Numbered from the stretch's first letter, positions 20,974-30,337 are shown. The stretch is DNA of 64,000 nucleotides from Anastatus disparis (GCA_017163975.1 JAFFSR010000309.1:1255501-1319500); one strand, 5' to 3'. Translations and numbers: made by a program. The notes: generated from the letters alone by a model not told the origin.

Positions 20974-21876
20974 TTGCATGAATCTAGTACATTTCACCTT
21001 GAAATTACCTTTACTCAATGTAGCGAGTCCTATGAAAGTGATAGTAATGAAGAAACTGCAGATGATGATGATGATGACGATGACGATATTTTCCTTCCAG
21101 CGGGCCAAAAAGACAAAAGCGTAAAGTTATGGACTCAAGATAAACTAAACGACCTAGTTAGAGAGCTTAACTTACCTAAAGATGGAGCAGAACATTTAGC
21201 TTCAGCTTTAAAAGGCATGAATCAGTTGGCAAAATCTACTAAAGTATCTTTTTACAGAACAAGAAGCAAAAGTTTCGAACCATACTTTGAAGAAATGAAT
21301 CATAATGGTGATAAAATAGTATATTGTAAAGACGTAAAAGGTTTAATGAATGAAATTAAACCTAATGTGTATAAAGACGAAGAATGGAGATTGTTCATAG
21401 ATTCATCAAAAAGAAGTTTAAACGCCGTATTACTACACAATAGCAACCACTATGCCTCAGTTCCTATAGCGCACTCCACTACAATGAAGGAAACATACGA
21501 TAATCTCAAAATTATAATACAAAATATTCAGTATGATAAGCATAAATGGCGGATATGTGGTGATTTGAAAGTTTCTGGAATATTGTTAGGACAGCAGTCT
21601 GGATTTACAAAGACGCCATGTTTCTTGTGCTTATGGGAAAGTAGAGACCGTGCAAAGCACTATACAAATCATAAATGGCCTGAAAGTAAATCTCTCGAAG
21701 TCGGAAAGAGTAACGTTATAGCTACTCCATTGGTTGATCCGAAAAGAGTTCTCATTCCTCCATTACACATAAAACTTGGTGTGATGAAACAATTCGTTAA
21801 AGCTTTAGATAAAGATAGCCTAGTAGCTTCAAATACTTGGAAAGTAAATTTCCAAGTAAATCAGATGCAAAATTGA
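20974..21876 (+). pseudogene. Transposase-like protein, right copy, first part
   Basis: From about 21023 the sequence is an inverted copy of the left gene. The acidic run, FLPAGQKDKSVKLW block, FIDSS, CGDLK, CFLC and PPLHIKLGVMKQ segments are all present, and the T run that breaks the left copy is intact here (five T). The Cys-rich N-terminus is missing; the first 16 residues come from unrelated sequence. The frame is broken near 21820 where CCTAGTAGCTTC replaces CCAGTGCTTC. So each copy is damaged at a different point. Confidence 0.7.
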
Positions 21877-22343
21877 AGGAAGGTATTTTTGACGGTCCTG
21901 AAATTAGAAAAATGATGGCTGATGACCAGTTAATTAGTTCCATGACAAACATTGAGAAAGCTGCATGGCTTAGCTTTAAGGAAGTTACTGAAAACTTTTT
22001 GGGTAATCGCAGAAGCCCAAATTACAAAGTAATTGTATCTAAAATGGTTGAGAACTATGGGAATATGGGTTGCCTAATGAATTACAAACTACATTTTCTG
22101 CACAATCACTTGGATAGTTTTCCTGAAAACTGTGGCGATTATAGCGAAGAACAGGGAGAGCGTTTTCACCAAGACATTAAAGTAATGGAGAAGCGTTATC
22201 AAGGTAGATGGGATGCTAGTATGCTGGCCGACTACTGCTGGATGTTAAAAAGAGATTGTAAAACTACTGGGAAAAAACGTAAAAGGAAACCTTTGCACCG
22301 ATCATTTGATGAGAAACGTGTAAGGTATAGTAAGAAAAAATAA
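21837..22343 (+). pseudogene. Transposase-like protein, right copy, C-terminal part
   Basis: It continues the right copy after the frameshift, from LESKFPSKSDAKLKEGIF to the basic C-terminus, identical or nearly so to residues 181-348 of the left C-terminal frame. It includes HFLHNHLDSF and EEQGERFHQDI. The stop codon lies just before the inverted 122-bp array. Confidence 0.7.
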
Positions 22344-23080
22344 ATGGCATGTAGTTTGGTTTGTTTTACAAGAATTTTGTCGATTTTACCTTCAAATAAC
22401 CTTCACTATGAGGTGATGGAGTCAAACGGACCACGGATTCGGATTCGGCGACCCCAAAAACATATATGTATACTGTTAAACCTTGGTTGCCGTTAATTTT
22501 AGAAATTTGACCTTGACCTGACCTTGACTTTGAGGTGATGGGGTCAAATGGACCACGGATTCGGATTCGACGACCCCAAAAACATATATGTATACTGTTA
22601 AACCTTGGTTGCCGTTAATTTTGGAAATTGGACCTTGACCTGACCTTGACCCTGAGGTGATGGGGTCAAATGGACCACGGATTCGGAATCAGCGCCCTCA
22701 AAAACATATATGTATACTGTTAAACCTTGGTTGCCGTTAATTTTGTAAATTTGACCTTGACCTGACCTTGACCCTGAGGTGATGGGGTCAAATGGACCAC
22801 GGATTCGGAATCAGCGCCCTCAAAAACATATATGTATACTGTTAAACCTTGGTTGCCGTTAATTTTGTAAATTTGACTTCGACCTGACCTTGACCCTGAG
22901 GTGATGGGTCAAATGGACCACGGATTCGGATTCGGCGACCCCAAAAACATATATGTATACTGTTAAGCCTTGGTTGCCGTTAATTTTGTAAATTTGACCT
23001 TGACCTGACCTTGACCCTGAGGTGATGGGGTCAAATGGACCACGGATTCGGAATCAGCGACCTCAAAAACATAAGGTATA
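22344..23080. repeat. Right subterminal array: six 122-bp repeats, inverted
   Basis: The complement of the left array, with AAAAACATATATGTATACTG junctions near 22453, 22573, 22697, 22819, 22941 and 23061. Some units read AATCAGCGCCCTCAAAA, a variant absent from the left side, so the two arrays have diverged or exchanged separately. Confidence 0.95.
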
Positions 23081-23128
23081 TATATGGTCTGGTCCGTGGG
23101 TTTTGACATTTTTTTTTGTGTGGCTGTG

Positions 23129-23436
23129 TTATCTAAAGGAGAAGCCTTAGGGCTTTAATAGACTACACAACATAGTAAAGAGTTGACGCCATCACTTATA
23201 TCTAATAGGAGACATTCCGGAGTATCATCATAAGACGGATCAGAGTGATTTTAGATTCTTGTTTTTAAGCTGGTACGGAGATAAGCATTAACATTATCAC
23301 CAGTTTTGCCTTGTCTATCAAGCCGGAAGAATTCGTATCTGTCCATAATTATGACAGAACTGGAATTAGATTCTATAAAAAAGGTTTCTGTAATACTAAA
23401 AATATTAAAATCCTTAGATTCACAATTAGAGAGGCA
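23129..23436 (-). pseudogene. LINE copy A: endonuclease, first half
   Basis: The minus strand reads FNIFSITETFFIESNSSSVI and then YEFFRLDRQGKTGDNVNAYL, followed by YDDTPECLLLDISDGVN and a VVY-SPKASPLDN end. This is the S-x-T-E-T-W...R-x-D-R-x-x-G-x-G-V layout of LINE endonucleases. The Glu of TET is present. It starts at the microsatellite, so the first strand of the domain is absent. Confidence 0.7.
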
Positions 23437-23547
23437 AAGACAAAGAGGTGAAAACAGAGAAACAGACACAGAAAAACAGAGACAGAGAGACAGAGATAGA
23501 GAGACAGAGATACAGACAGGAAGACAGACATAGACATAGACATAGAC
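23437..23547. repeat. GACAGA microsatellite between LINE copies A and B
   Basis: Runs of GACAGAGA, GATAGAGA and CATAGA. It is the 3' junction of LINE copy B and the 5' truncation point of copy A. The frames read through it are shadows. Confidence 0.9.
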
Positions 23548-23717
23548 AAATATTTATTTAGCCATTCGATTAAACCCCGTATGGTTCAATGTAGCATATA
23601 CATATGTATTAATAACTATAAATAAAAATAAAAATGTAATTAACAAGAAAAAATTTAACAAGTATAATTGATGTGTAGTATAAAAAAAAACATAATGAAG
23701 TGAAACCATGATGGTCG

Positions 23718-24138
23718 TCACCGTGATACCTCCCAGTCCCCAAGATCGGCGTTCATTAGGTGGTCGAAGGTGTGCTTCTTAAATTGAGGGATTAAGCCTA
23801 TATCGAAAACCAAGGTTGCTTCACTGCCTACATTAGCCTCATTAAGTAGATTAGTAGCCCGATTAATGAAAGATTGTTGAAGGGCACTAGTGCGAGGAGT
23901 GGGACAGATCAGCACTCTGGGGGGCCTACGAGATGATGACCCAACAACCACATCATGGTTGACTCTCGAAAAGCGTCGAGCCAAGTAGGACGGACACCCT
24001 GAGGAGATTCTTGTGAAAGCCAAGAATTGAGGAAAATAGCTTCTTCTTCTCTCGACCGATAGTCAACCAAGCTCAAGCCTGTATGGCGACACTCTTTCCT
24101 GGGCCTTGATGTTACCGAAAACGAACCTGAAACATGCA
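23718..24138 (-). pseudogene. LINE copy B: C-terminal region of ORF2
   Basis: After the MITE pair the frame continues as NACFRFVFGNIKAQERVSPY, then shifts into PSYLARRFSRVNHDVVVGSS and PRTSALQQSFINRATNLLNE and ends with FKKHTFDHLM. This equals copy C (NVCVRFVFGNISRQDRVTPF). The region is the post-RT domain of jockey/CR1-like LINEs, lacking a recognised enzyme activity. Confidence 0.7.
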
Positions 24139-24142
24139 TTAA

Positions 24143-24572
24143 GAGGCGGTCGGAACCAAATCGATGACTTGCGGTATATATCAAGTCAGCATTTTTCGCT
24201 TTACGATAATATTTTGTATATTTTATATGACTTAAACTATTTCAAATTATTCTTTATATACATGACTAGAGGAAATGACTATATTTCTACCATATGAATA
24301 AGTAAATAAATTATTATAAGCATTTATTGCAAATATCAAACTGACTTGACATATACCGCATGCAAAAAACTGTCGTGTCGATTATTGGGTAGCATTTTTC
24401 GCTTTATAACAATATTTTGTATATTTTTGTGGCTTTAACTATTTTAAATTATTCTTTATATACATGACTAGAGGAAATGCCTATATTTTTACCATATTAA
24501 TAAATGAATAAATTATTATAAGCATTTATTACAAGCAGCGAACTAAGTCACCGATTTGGTTCCGACCGCCTC
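24143..24572. mobile_element. TTAA-flanked MITE (TTAA-3 family) with internal direct duplication
   Basis: TTAA at 24139-24142 and 24573-24576. The termini GAGGCGGTCGGAACCAAATC and GATTTGGTTCCGACCGCCTC are perfect inverted repeats. Inside, a block of about 150 bp beginning AGCATTTTTCGCTTTA occurs twice in direct orientation (about 24188 and 24391). No ORF. Confidence 0.9.
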
Positions 24573-24576
24573 TTAA

Positions 24577-24957
24577 GAGCAGGTCGAATATATCTGTCCT
24601 TTTCTAATCAAAGAATTGAGTTTTTTGAAATAACTAATAACTTTAGCAAAAAATAAAGAAATAGCCCCATCTCGTATTACAAAAAGCAATATTTTCTTTG
24701 ATAAGAAAGAATTGATTTTATCTACTCGTTTTCAAGAAAACCTTGAAAAACTTAAAACATAGAGGTTAGGGTAAACAATTTGGTTTTTCAAGGTTTTCTT
24801 GAAAACGAATAGATAAAATCAATTCTTTCTCATCAAAGAAAATATTGCTTTTTGTAATACGAGATGGGGCTATCTCTTTATTTTTTGCTAAAGTTATTAG
24901 TTATTGCAAAAAAAATAATTCTTTGATTAGAAAAGGACGGAGATACGTGACCTCCTC
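24577..24957. mobile_element. TTAA-flanked foldback MITE (TTAA-2 family)
   Basis: TTAA at 24573-24576 (shared with the neighbouring MITE) and 24958-24961. The ends GAGCAGGTCGAATATATCTG and CGGAGATACGTGACCTCCTC are inverted; arms of about 180 bp meet near 24765. The same family appears at 4962-5361 and 56701-57511. Confidence 0.9.
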
Positions 24958-24961
24958 TTAA

Positions 24962-25297
24962 GGGCCCTATGAAGTTTCAGGTTCTAATACTGAAAGCGGT
25001 TTTCATTGTCAACACAGGCATAGTCAAAGATCAGGGAGATGAGTGATTCAACCAGCCTCTGCTTAAGGCCTCGAGAGAGAGAGAGCGTTTGTAGAATCTC
25101 AGCGAATGAAGTGAACCATGGACCCTACGAACAATAGACAACACTCGTTTCTCCCAATTTAAAGTCTGGTTTATCCAGACACCAAGGCTCTTGACCTCAG
25201 TGGCAAATGGTATGCACTCGCCAATAACTATCAGAGAAGAGGGAGAATCTTGGTGAGAGAGACAAGAGACATATTGAGACATATTGCTCGCTACCAA
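24962..25297 (-). pseudogene. LINE copy B: post-RT region
   Basis: The minus strand reads CIPFATEVKSLGVWINQTLN and WEKRVLSIVRRVHGSLHSLR, then RLVESLISLIFD-type sequence. This is the L-G-V...L-x-W segment that follows RT in jockey/CR1-like LINEs. It overlaps the end of the RT frame by a frameshift near 25200-25290. Confidence 0.65.
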
Positions 25298-25964
25298 TTA
25301 TAATAGCCTGAGTTTTAACTGCATAGATGGTAAGGCCATTGGCAGTTGCCCAGAGAGTCAAAGCGGAGATGTGAGCATTGATATTTATTAACTCGTTAGA
25401 GAAATCATTGGGAAAGAAGGAGCGATAAATTTGCAAATCATCAGCAAACAACATGTGTCTGCAAAAATGTAGGACACTAGGGAGGTCATCAATGAAGATA
25501 GAAAAGAGCAAAGGGCCCAACACGCTACCCTGTGGTACACCAGTGTTTAAGAACGCCCATTCACCTGCCATGCCATTCGCTGGATCCTCAATTGCCTGCG
25601 TACGGCTCTGAAGGTAGGAAGCAAACCAGAGTATTACCTTATCTGAGCAATTAAGACGGCGTAATTTGCGAAGAATTAGCCTATGAGAAACCGTATCGAA
25701 GGCTTTTGAAAAATCAAACAAGAGAAGGGCTGTTACCATTCTCCTGTCAATGGCCGTGCAAGCGTCCTCTAAGATATTGAGGAGTGCTGTCTGCATGCTG
25801 TGGCCCGCTCGAAAGCCCGCCTGATGCTCGTTAAGTAAGTTATTTGCATTGATGTGGTAGAGAAGCTGACGATTAACCACCCTCTCTAGGACCTTCGATG
25901 GCTCACATAACCTAGCAATCGGCCTAGTTTGGCCCGGATTGTCCATGGACCTTAGCTTAGCCAA
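25197..25964 (-). CDS. LINE copy B reverse transcriptase domain
   Basis: The 255-residue frame holds an intact RT core: RPIARLCEPSKVLERVVNRQ, HQAGFRAGHSMQTAL, LFDFSKAFDTV, a GVPQGSVLGPLLFSIFIDDL box and the catalytic MLFADDLQIY. The FADD Asp pair and the Asp of FDFSKAFD are all kept, unlike in copies A, C and E. RT primes on nicked target DNA and copies the LINE RNA. The frame has no true start because it is part of a longer ORF2; a stop lies just upstream near 25987. Likely inactive as a whole but recently functional. Confidence 0.85.
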   Translation of the reverse strand: MAKLRSMDNPGQTRPIARLCEPSKVLERVVNRQLLYHINANNLLNEHQAGFRAGHSMQTALLNILEDACTAIDRRMVTALLLFDFSKAFDTVSHRLILRKLRRLNCSDKVILWFASYLQSRTQAIEDPANGMAGEWAFLNTGVPQGSVLGPLLFSIFIDDLPSVLHFCRHMLFADDLQIYRSFFPNDFSNELININAHISALTLWATANGLTIYAVKTQAIIIGSEQYVSICLLSLSPRFSLFSDSYWRVHTICH

Positions 25965-26285
25965 TGGAAGTAGGTAGGCCTCCTTCTAACTAGATGGAAA
26001 GGCTGAGAGTCTTAAAGAGGCATTAACTAACTAGGTCAATGGTTAAGCAAAGGATGGAGCTGCCGCCTTTAACATTGGCACCGTGATACCACCCGGACCA
26101 GAAGACCTAGACTCTGCCGCAGCAATGAGACTGTTGACCGTTTCGGTGCCCACTTCCCGAAACTCAAAGACCGGTAACGAGTCAGACAAAGGAATACTAA
26201 GAATATCTTTGACATTCAATGAAGATAAAGGTGGACCACACCGAGAGATGCCAGAGTAATGAGATAAAAGAGCCTATGCCGAGAA

Positions 26286-26705
26286 TTATTGAAGAGGAGA
26301 GGGAAGCGCCTTGTTAGCAAGACCCAATTTGTGAAGAGTCGACCATTTTGCTCTCGAATCATTCGCCCGTTCAATGCGATCAGATATGTACAGAAACTTA
26401 GCTGTATCGAGCTTATTTAAGATAGAGTTCCTCAAAGTTCTGTACCATTCAATGTCCGCCGATTTACCAGATCTGGCTGCCCATCTATATGCACGATCAC
26501 GCTGACGCATAAGTAGACGCAGATCGTTAGAAACCCAAGGTTTGCTGCGAGGCCGTATTGTAGTTAGTTTCAGAGGAGCGTGAACATCGAAAGTGTCGAC
26601 CAAGACTTTAGTACAGCTGTCTACTAACTTGTCAAGAATGACATTGTGGCAGAGAGTTGCCAAGGGCTGTATATGAGTCAAATCAACGAGAGGAGGCAAA
26701 ACCAT
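26286..26705 (-). pseudogene. LINE copy B: linker between endonuclease and RT
   Basis: 139 residues including KPWVSNDLRLLMRQRDRAYR, WYRTLRNSILNKLDTAKFLY and AKWSTLHKLGLANKALPSPL. It is the homologue of the fragment in copy D and of 16100-16380 in copy A. Function of this linker is not established. 26840-27052 upstream reads HHVLSDRFVSHTLLDLFIVG and AEHDLIEL, the end of the endonuclease. Confidence 0.7.
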
Positions 26706-27052
26706 GCCGTCAACAGCGACAGTCAGGTCATCGAGGGACCCTTGAACCTTATTAACTAGAGAAGACTTAAGACTAGCATTAAAACTAACTACATCTCAGG
26801 TATCCAGCTTACGAGACCAAAAACGATCAGGAACGGAGGTGAGCCGATGAAACCTAAAGCACAACTCAATCAGATCATGCTCGGCAATGAAGGGCGAGTC
26901 AGTTTTGGTATATGAAGCCACTGAATCCGCAGAGCCAACAATGAAAAGATCAAGTAGAGTGTGCGAAACGAATCGGTCAGAAAGAACGTGGTGAGTTGGC
27001 TCAGAAGGGACAATGAAGAGAGAAAGTGACTCAACGTTTGACCGAAGAACAA

Positions 27053-27090
27053 AGACAGAGAGACAGAGATTGATTGATTGATTGATTTTA
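27053..27090. repeat. GACAGA microsatellite and (TTGA)n tail between LINE copies B and C
   Basis: AAGACAGAGAGACAGAGA followed by TTGATTGATTGATTGATT. On the minus strand the (TCAA)n run is the 3' tail of LINE copy C and the GACAGA tract is its target. It is also the 5' truncation point of copy B. Confidence 0.85.
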
Positions 27091-27605
27091 TTTATTTAAA
27101 ATCATGGCGTATAACACCGTATGACCCGATTTATAACAATAATTCGTAGTAACAATAATATGAAAATGAATAAAAAAATTTATGCAATAAATGAAAAGAA
27201 AGTAACAGTAGGATAATCTTAAAATACATAATCTCCAGTAAATAATATTACATACGCAGTAAACAATAAATTAATGAATTTTTAATTGATGGTGACTATA
27301 ATTACAAATCATAGACACTGGTATGCTGCAAACCATGATTAAGTATTCAAAACAAAGCTACTGAAGTCGTGAGACAGTCAGGTGAATTGGTCATAAAACG
27401 ATTAAACACCATCTGAAGAGTTATGATCACCATGCCATTCAGCGCTCTCTTAAGTAAATAACCTATCAAAAAAGATGTTTTTCATCCTCTGCACTGAGCC
27501 CGGAGAAAGAGGAGAAAAAAGATCAGCGTTGCTGTTTACTAGCATGGATGCAGAGTTAATAAAAGAGTTCTACATTGCAGCGTTTCTAACCGTGGGACAT
27601 ATTAG

Positions 27606-27929
27606 TTATGTTGGAGGCAGACGTAAAGAAGATCTCACTACTGTGTCGAAGTTTGCGCGAAAAAACTCAGAAGCTAGGTGGGCAGGTTTATATAATGTTA
27701 AAATCTGATAAGTCTGAATTCCCTTTAAATACAACTTTCTATTGCCAACTGATAGCCAACCTAAGTTTAAGCGAAAAGGGGTGACCCTATCCTGGCGACT
27801 GATATTGCCAAAAACAAAACGCACACAGACATTTAAGGCACAGTGAAGTCTTAGGTTGAGTGTCTGGGGTAGATCATTGTAGACTTCACAGCAATAATCA
27901 AGTATTGGGAAAATAAGAGCCTCAATCAT
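27606..27929 (-). pseudogene. LINE copy C: C-terminal region
   Basis: 107 residues with LIFPILDYCCEVYNDLPQTL, RFVFGNISRQDRVTPFRLNL and NRKLYLKGIQTYQI. The sequence is close to copies A and B. Its upstream neighbour (27930-28002) is LINE-derived but shortened compared with the family, suggesting a deletion between the catalytic site and this segment. Confidence 0.7.
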
Positions 27930-28002
27930 TCATTGGGGTACAACCAAAATTTATTCTTGGGCAAACATTAGTATCTATTCCAGCGATGAACTGTTTGCTA
28001 TA

Positions 28003-29675
28003 CGGAAAAACCGGAGTACCGTAAAACCTAATACTAAAATCAAAAAGTCAGTCAAATTACTATACTAGTAGTGTTTTTATCGGTCTCAGTACGTATATTA
28101 CATCTACTCGTCTGAGTATCTTTAAAACAAGGGATAGGTAGTAAATTTACCAATATCGTCACTTGTTTAAAACGTACTATAGTATCTGTTTTTCGTATAC
28201 TATCTGAAATACCCTAAAAACGCGGGATATAGTCGCAGTTAAGCATTCTTGTTTTGTGAACTAAAAATTTAGTTCAAATAAACTTTTGACATGACTGATT
28301 TTGTGAATAAAATTTTAGAAAATTAAGAGTTAAACCAATTAAGCAGTTTATTTAAGTGCATCTATATATTATTATATATTACATTAATTTTATTTCTTGC
28401 AGTAAAAAAATATTGGAATCGAAAAAAGAAAAAAAATTTAATTTAATTTTAGCCTATCCTATATTATTTCTACACTGATTTAGTTTCTAAAATTTTGTGA
28501 TTGTTGTTTACTATATTTGTGACTAACATAATATAAGAATAATTAATAGAAATCATCTAAAAATAAATTTATTTTATAGTTTTGTACGTAAGTGGTTACG
28601 TTACATTTTTATTGGTTAAGTGAAAACTTTGAATTGTTAGAATATTCAAATGTATCTCTTTTCTAATCAAAATGTTAAGATGTATGCTCATACAAAAGTT
28701 ATAGTCCATTGAATTATGGATTACAACTTTTATTTGTCTGATAAAAATTAAAAATAGTGTTATAGCTATCTACGCAATAAAACATAAGATTAATCTTATT
28801 TTTCCAACTCATTCATATTTACTCATTCACATACATCTTGAGGGTTACAAATATAATAAAAAGTAAATAAATCGTTTGACAAAACATGTATATATCAAGT
28901 TTATGCTTCATCTGTTTATACAAAAGTTATAGTTCATTATATTATGAATTTATAACTATTATTTATCTAATAAAAATTAAAAATGATATTATTTCTATAC
29001 ACTTAAATGTAAAAAAAAATTGAAAAATAAATTTGAAAATTGTAAGTAGTTTATAGTATAGTAATGTTGACTGTCTACATTCAATATAATAATCTTAACC
29101 CTTTCAGTCATGCAATTCAATTCACTTTTTTCGTATGTATTTGTTTATAATAATAATTAATAGTTATAAATTTATAAAATATCATTAGCATTATAAATAG
29201 TAAGGCTATGTATATCTGTAAATACAAAAAATCCAAGAATCAAGCATGATATTGCAAAAATACTGAGGTAAAAAAAAGAAAATTAGGTAGCCGATATATC
29301 GGCTCCTGTGACTGTAAGGGTTAATTGTTGAAATTATTATATCACCATATACAGTGATTTATATTCTAGAATTTTGCGATTGCTCTTTATTTCATATTGA
29401 TTACAGAAAAAGAATGAGTTGTAAGAATAAATAAATATAAATTCTGTACATAGCCGTAAAAATAAAAGTACTTGTAGTAGTATCTGAATTTCTAATACTA
29501 GTCTCGTGAAATCCCGAGCTTAGATGTATAAAAATTAGTACTAATGTGAGTCGCTTAAATATCACTACTAGTATCTATTTTAATCAACCTACCCCATGTT
29601 TTTCTGGTGACTGAGTATAGAAATTTACCGTACTACACTGAGTAGGTGTTTTTACAGTACTCCGGTTCCTCCGGG
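28003..29675. mobile_element. Non-autonomous TIR DNA element, 1.67 kb
   Basis: CGGAAAAACCGGAGTACCGT at the left matches the complement of ACAGTACTCCGGTTCCTCCGGG at the right. The flanks are TATA/ATATA, so a 2-4 bp A/T duplication is possible. The interior is about 75% A+T, has no ORF, and contains a direct repeat (CAAAAGTTATAGT...AATAAAAATTAAAAAT) at about 28693 and 28919. It lies within the RT of LINE copy C. Confidence 0.7.
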
Positions 29676-30055
29676 ATATATCCAGAAAAATAGCCTGCAT
29701 TTTAGCCGGATTAAGAGTCAAACCATTCTCAGACGCCCACCTTAATACCAAATCAACCTCTAGATTCATTATCTTAATCTCTTGAGCGAGATTAGCAGGG
29801 AAGAAAGAATGATACACCTGTAGATTATCCGTAAACAATAAGTGACGAGACCTAGATAAGACAGATGGCAAATCATTGATAAATATGGAGAAAAACAAAA
29901 GCCCCAAAACGCTGCCTTGAGAGACACCAGCAGATAAAAAATCGAATCGCAAGGATTGTTATCATAATGTATGATAGAGTAGGACCTAAAACTAAGATAA
30001 GAGGCGAACCAGCGGATAACATTATCAGAGCAATTAATTTTACGAAACTTATTAG
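29676..30055 (-). pseudogene. LINE copy C: RT fragment
   Basis: Minus-strand frames give INCSDNVIRWFASYLSFRSY, then after a frameshift GVSQGSVLGLLFFSIFINDL, LLFTDNLQVYHSFFPANLAQ and RWASENGLTLNPAKMQAIFL. The catalytic FADD is altered to FTDN. Alignment with copy B is clear. It stops where the TIR element begins. Confidence 0.75.
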
Positions 30056-30108
30056 AGAGACAGAGAGAAGCAGAGACAGAGAGACAGAAACAGAGAGACA
30101 GAGAGTGT
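30056..30108. repeat. GACAGA microsatellite at the 5' end of LINE copy C
   Basis: GAGAGACAGAGAGAAGCAGAGACAGAGAG-type sequence, ending in GTGTATATG. It is the right boundary of the LINE cluster. Confidence 0.9.
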
Positions 30109-30337
30109 ATATGTTTGTGTGTGGATACTAATAGGTTATGTTCATTTAATAATTATTTCGTGCTCTTTTTTCGTGAGTGTAACTTTTTGGCTTGCTAAAA
30201 AATTCTAAATTGTTTACAATTTCTTAATAGGCTATAAAGTCGAAAAAAATTCTTTTGTCCAAATTCTATTTTAAACTGCAGATCTATTTTCTATAAATGA
30301 AAACGCAACTTTTTTTCTGAAATCTTTTTATGTATTG
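30109..30337. other. Short spacer without a gene
   Basis: AT-rich sequence between the LINE cluster and the LTR element. TATTG at 30333-30337 is the left target duplication of the LTR element. Confidence 0.5.

Larger units (their letters stand above)
17633..23128. mobile_element. Palindromic DNA transposon, 5.5 kb, TTA target duplication, unclassified
   Basis: The termini CACAGCCACACAAAAAA (left) and its complement (right) are flanked by TTA at 17630-17632 and 23129-23131. Each end has a poly-A/T run, GTCAAAACYCACGGACCAGA, then an array of 122-bp repeats, then the 3' end of a transposase-like gene. The right half, from about 21023, is an inverted, almost identical copy of the left half up to about 19855. 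The spacer 19860-21020 is unique and includes the N-terminal coding part of the left gene. CAC ends, 3-bp duplications and subterminal repeats are reminiscent of CMC/EnSpm elements, but I do not recognise the protein as one. Confidence 0.85.
12953..23436 (-). mobile_element. LINE copy A (non-LTR retrotransposon), heavily interrupted
   Basis: Endonuclease, linker, RT and C-terminal segments occur in order on the minus strand from about 23436 down to about 13980, followed by a 3' UTR to 12953. The copy is 5' truncated inside the endonuclease at the microsatellite. Four later insertions break it: the palindromic transposon 17633-23128, foldbacks at 16772-17430 and 13232-13930, and a palindrome at 14129-14513. 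Its 3' end, CCCCAAGGTCGAATG on the minus strand, resembles that of copy B. RT catalytic sequence is degenerate (FAEN for FADD), and frameshifts are frequent, so it is dead. Confidence 0.8.
23548..27052 (-). mobile_element. LINE copy B, the best preserved of the four
   Basis: On the minus strand: endonuclease end (27052-26840), linker (26705-26286), RT (25964-25197), post-RT region (25297-24962), C-terminus (24138-23718) and 3' UTR ending CGGGGTTTAATCGAATGGCT-AAATAAATATTT. It is 5' truncated in the endonuclease exactly at a GACAGA microsatellite and ends at another. Two TTAA MITEs (24143-24957) interrupt it; removing them and one TTAA restores the frame (GPLNACFRFVFGNI). Confidence 0.85.
27091..30055 (-). 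mobile_element. LINE copy C, 5' truncated in RT and interrupted
   Basis: RT segment (30055-29676), then a 1.67-kb TIR insertion, then C-terminal segment (27929-27606) and a 3' UTR with GTTATACGCCATGATTTTAA before the (TCAA)n tail. It begins directly at the GACAGA microsatellite 30056-30108. Same family and orientation as A, B and D. Confidence 0.8.

Noticed and set aside
17691..23080. CRISPR-like arrays
   Set aside because: Units are contiguous 122-bp tandem repeats with no unique spacers, in a eukaryotic transposon.
23306..23533. Gln/Arg/Asp-rich ORF
   Set aside because: Mostly translation of the GACAGA microsatellite.
25031..27052. A telomerase or viral reverse transcriptase
   Set aside because: Domain order and linker motifs are those of a LINE ORF2, repeated four times in the window.
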